From positions 1 to 7,405 of the forward strand of contig CAJOQC010000055.1 of NCBI GenBank assembly GCA_905236785.1: a stretch of DNA of 7,405 nucleotides, written 5' to 3'. Below, in pieces: positions 7,190-7,405 of the stretch (positions within the stretch are counted from its first letter, which is position 1; every line of letters begins with the position of its first letter). The position numbers and the translations under genes are program-made. The notes beneath the pieces are model-generated. The model saw nothing but the letters and a program-made list of their open reading frames with translations, had not been told where the DNA came from and did not search any database. This stretch comes from an uncultured Selenomonadaceae bacterium (lineage in GTDB: Bacteria > Bacillota > Negativicutes > Selenomonadales > Selenomonadaceae).

Positions 7190-7193
7190 GCAA
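7165..7193 (-). promoter_or_regulatory. Sigma-A-type promoter for rubrerythrin and probably the downstream operon
   Basis: On the minus strand a perfect TATAAT (7165-7170) lies 17 bases after TTGCTT (7188-7193), a four-of-six match to the -35 consensus. The distance to the rubrerythrin start leaves a leader of roughly 30 bases. No other promoter of this quality was seen in the gaps between the downstream genes, so it may drive the whole rbr-proS-HAD-rapZ-yvcK run. Confidence 0.75.
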
Positions 7194-7216
7194 AAAATAA
7201 GCGATGATAAAATCGC
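7191..7216 (-). terminator. Weak intrinsic terminator of an upstream gene outside the window
   Basis: On the minus strand GCGAT and ATCGC (7201-7216, 6-base loop) form a 5-bp hairpin followed by TTATTTTTTG (7191-7200). The stem is short, so efficiency is uncertain. It abuts the -35 of the rubrerythrin promoter and would separate that promoter from minus-strand transcription arriving from the right. Confidence 0.4.
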
Positions 7217-7405
7217 AGTGCCAAGCGTTTTTGAAAATGTCCCGAAAAAATAATGACATTAGCACGGTGGAACGAACTAAACTTCAAGAAAGTATTTAGC
7301 GGCGAATTTGCTTTTGAACTTGAGGAAATTATCGTTGCGCCAAAGGCGCGTTTGGAGCGGAATGTGCTTGTGATTTTGTTTCTTGGTAGATTTATCCGTG
7401 TAAAA
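7217..7405. other. Right-edge stretch without a supported gene
   Basis: This AT-rich segment has no recognisable protein. A plus-strand frame from ATG at 7253 is open to the edge (51 codons, beginning [15 protein letters not shown]) but has no Shine-Dalgarno site and no family I recognise. A minus-strand frame is open from the right edge to a TAG at 7277-7279 (42 codons, ending [10 protein letters not shown]) and could be the tail of an upstream gene. A small GCGCC-AAA-GGCGC hairpin lies at 7337-7349 without a T-tract. Nothing more can be supported. Confidence 0.4.

Noticed and set aside
7126..7287. N-terminal extension of rubrerythrin to an upstream ATG at 7287
   Set aside because: The extension covers a clear promoter and has no ribosome binding site, while the ATG at 7125 has AGGAGG at ideal spacing and gives the normal family start.
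7337..7349. GCGCC-AAA-GGCGC hairpin
   Set aside because: It is short, has no T-tract on either side, and such small palindromes occur by chance.

Overview
The window reads as a stretch of chromosome from an anaerobic bacterium of the Firmicutes, most likely the Negativicutes. That placement is an inference. It rests on the proS / HAD phosphatase / rapZ / yvcK run, a YvcK with an N-terminal membrane anchor of the kind I associate with that class, strong AGGAGG-type ribosome binding sites, and a rubrerythrin, which is typical of anaerobes. No rRNA, tRNA, CRISPR, transposon or phage feature is visible.

All six well-supported genes lie on the minus strand, so transcription runs from right to left. 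From the right: about 280 bases of AT-rich non-genic sequence carry a possible terminator for an unseen upstream gene and a good sigma-A-type promoter. Rubrerythrin (6577-7125) follows, then prolyl-tRNA synthetase (4828-6540), a Cof-type HAD phosphatase (4011-4826), RapZ (3082-4014) and a membrane-anchored YvcK (1778-3079). Gaps between these five run from -4 to about 36 bases with no terminator between them, so they probably form one transcription unit driven from the promoter at about 7165-7193. It combines oxidative-stress protection, translation, phosphate-ester housekeeping and the RapZ/YvcK pair, which is linked to nucleotide-sugar and cell-envelope control.

The most unusual object is at the left. 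An uninterrupted minus-strand reading frame starts at 1689 and runs off the left edge: 563 codons are visible with no stop. Its first ~450 residues have the layout of a nonribosomal-peptide-synthetase condensation domain, but the catalytic HHxxxDG motif is replaced by Thr-Ala-Val-Arg-Ala-Val-Val. After it comes the start of a cyclic-nucleotide-binding (Crp-like) fold that is cut by the window edge. A condensation-like fold fused to a nucleotide-sensor fold, next to yvcK where whiA is often found, is the best candidate here for an undescribed system.

Between yvcK and this gene is an 88-base gap with a perfect 10-bp hairpin. Its T-tract faces the plus strand, so it looks like a terminator against antisense transcription rather than an end for the yvcK transcript.
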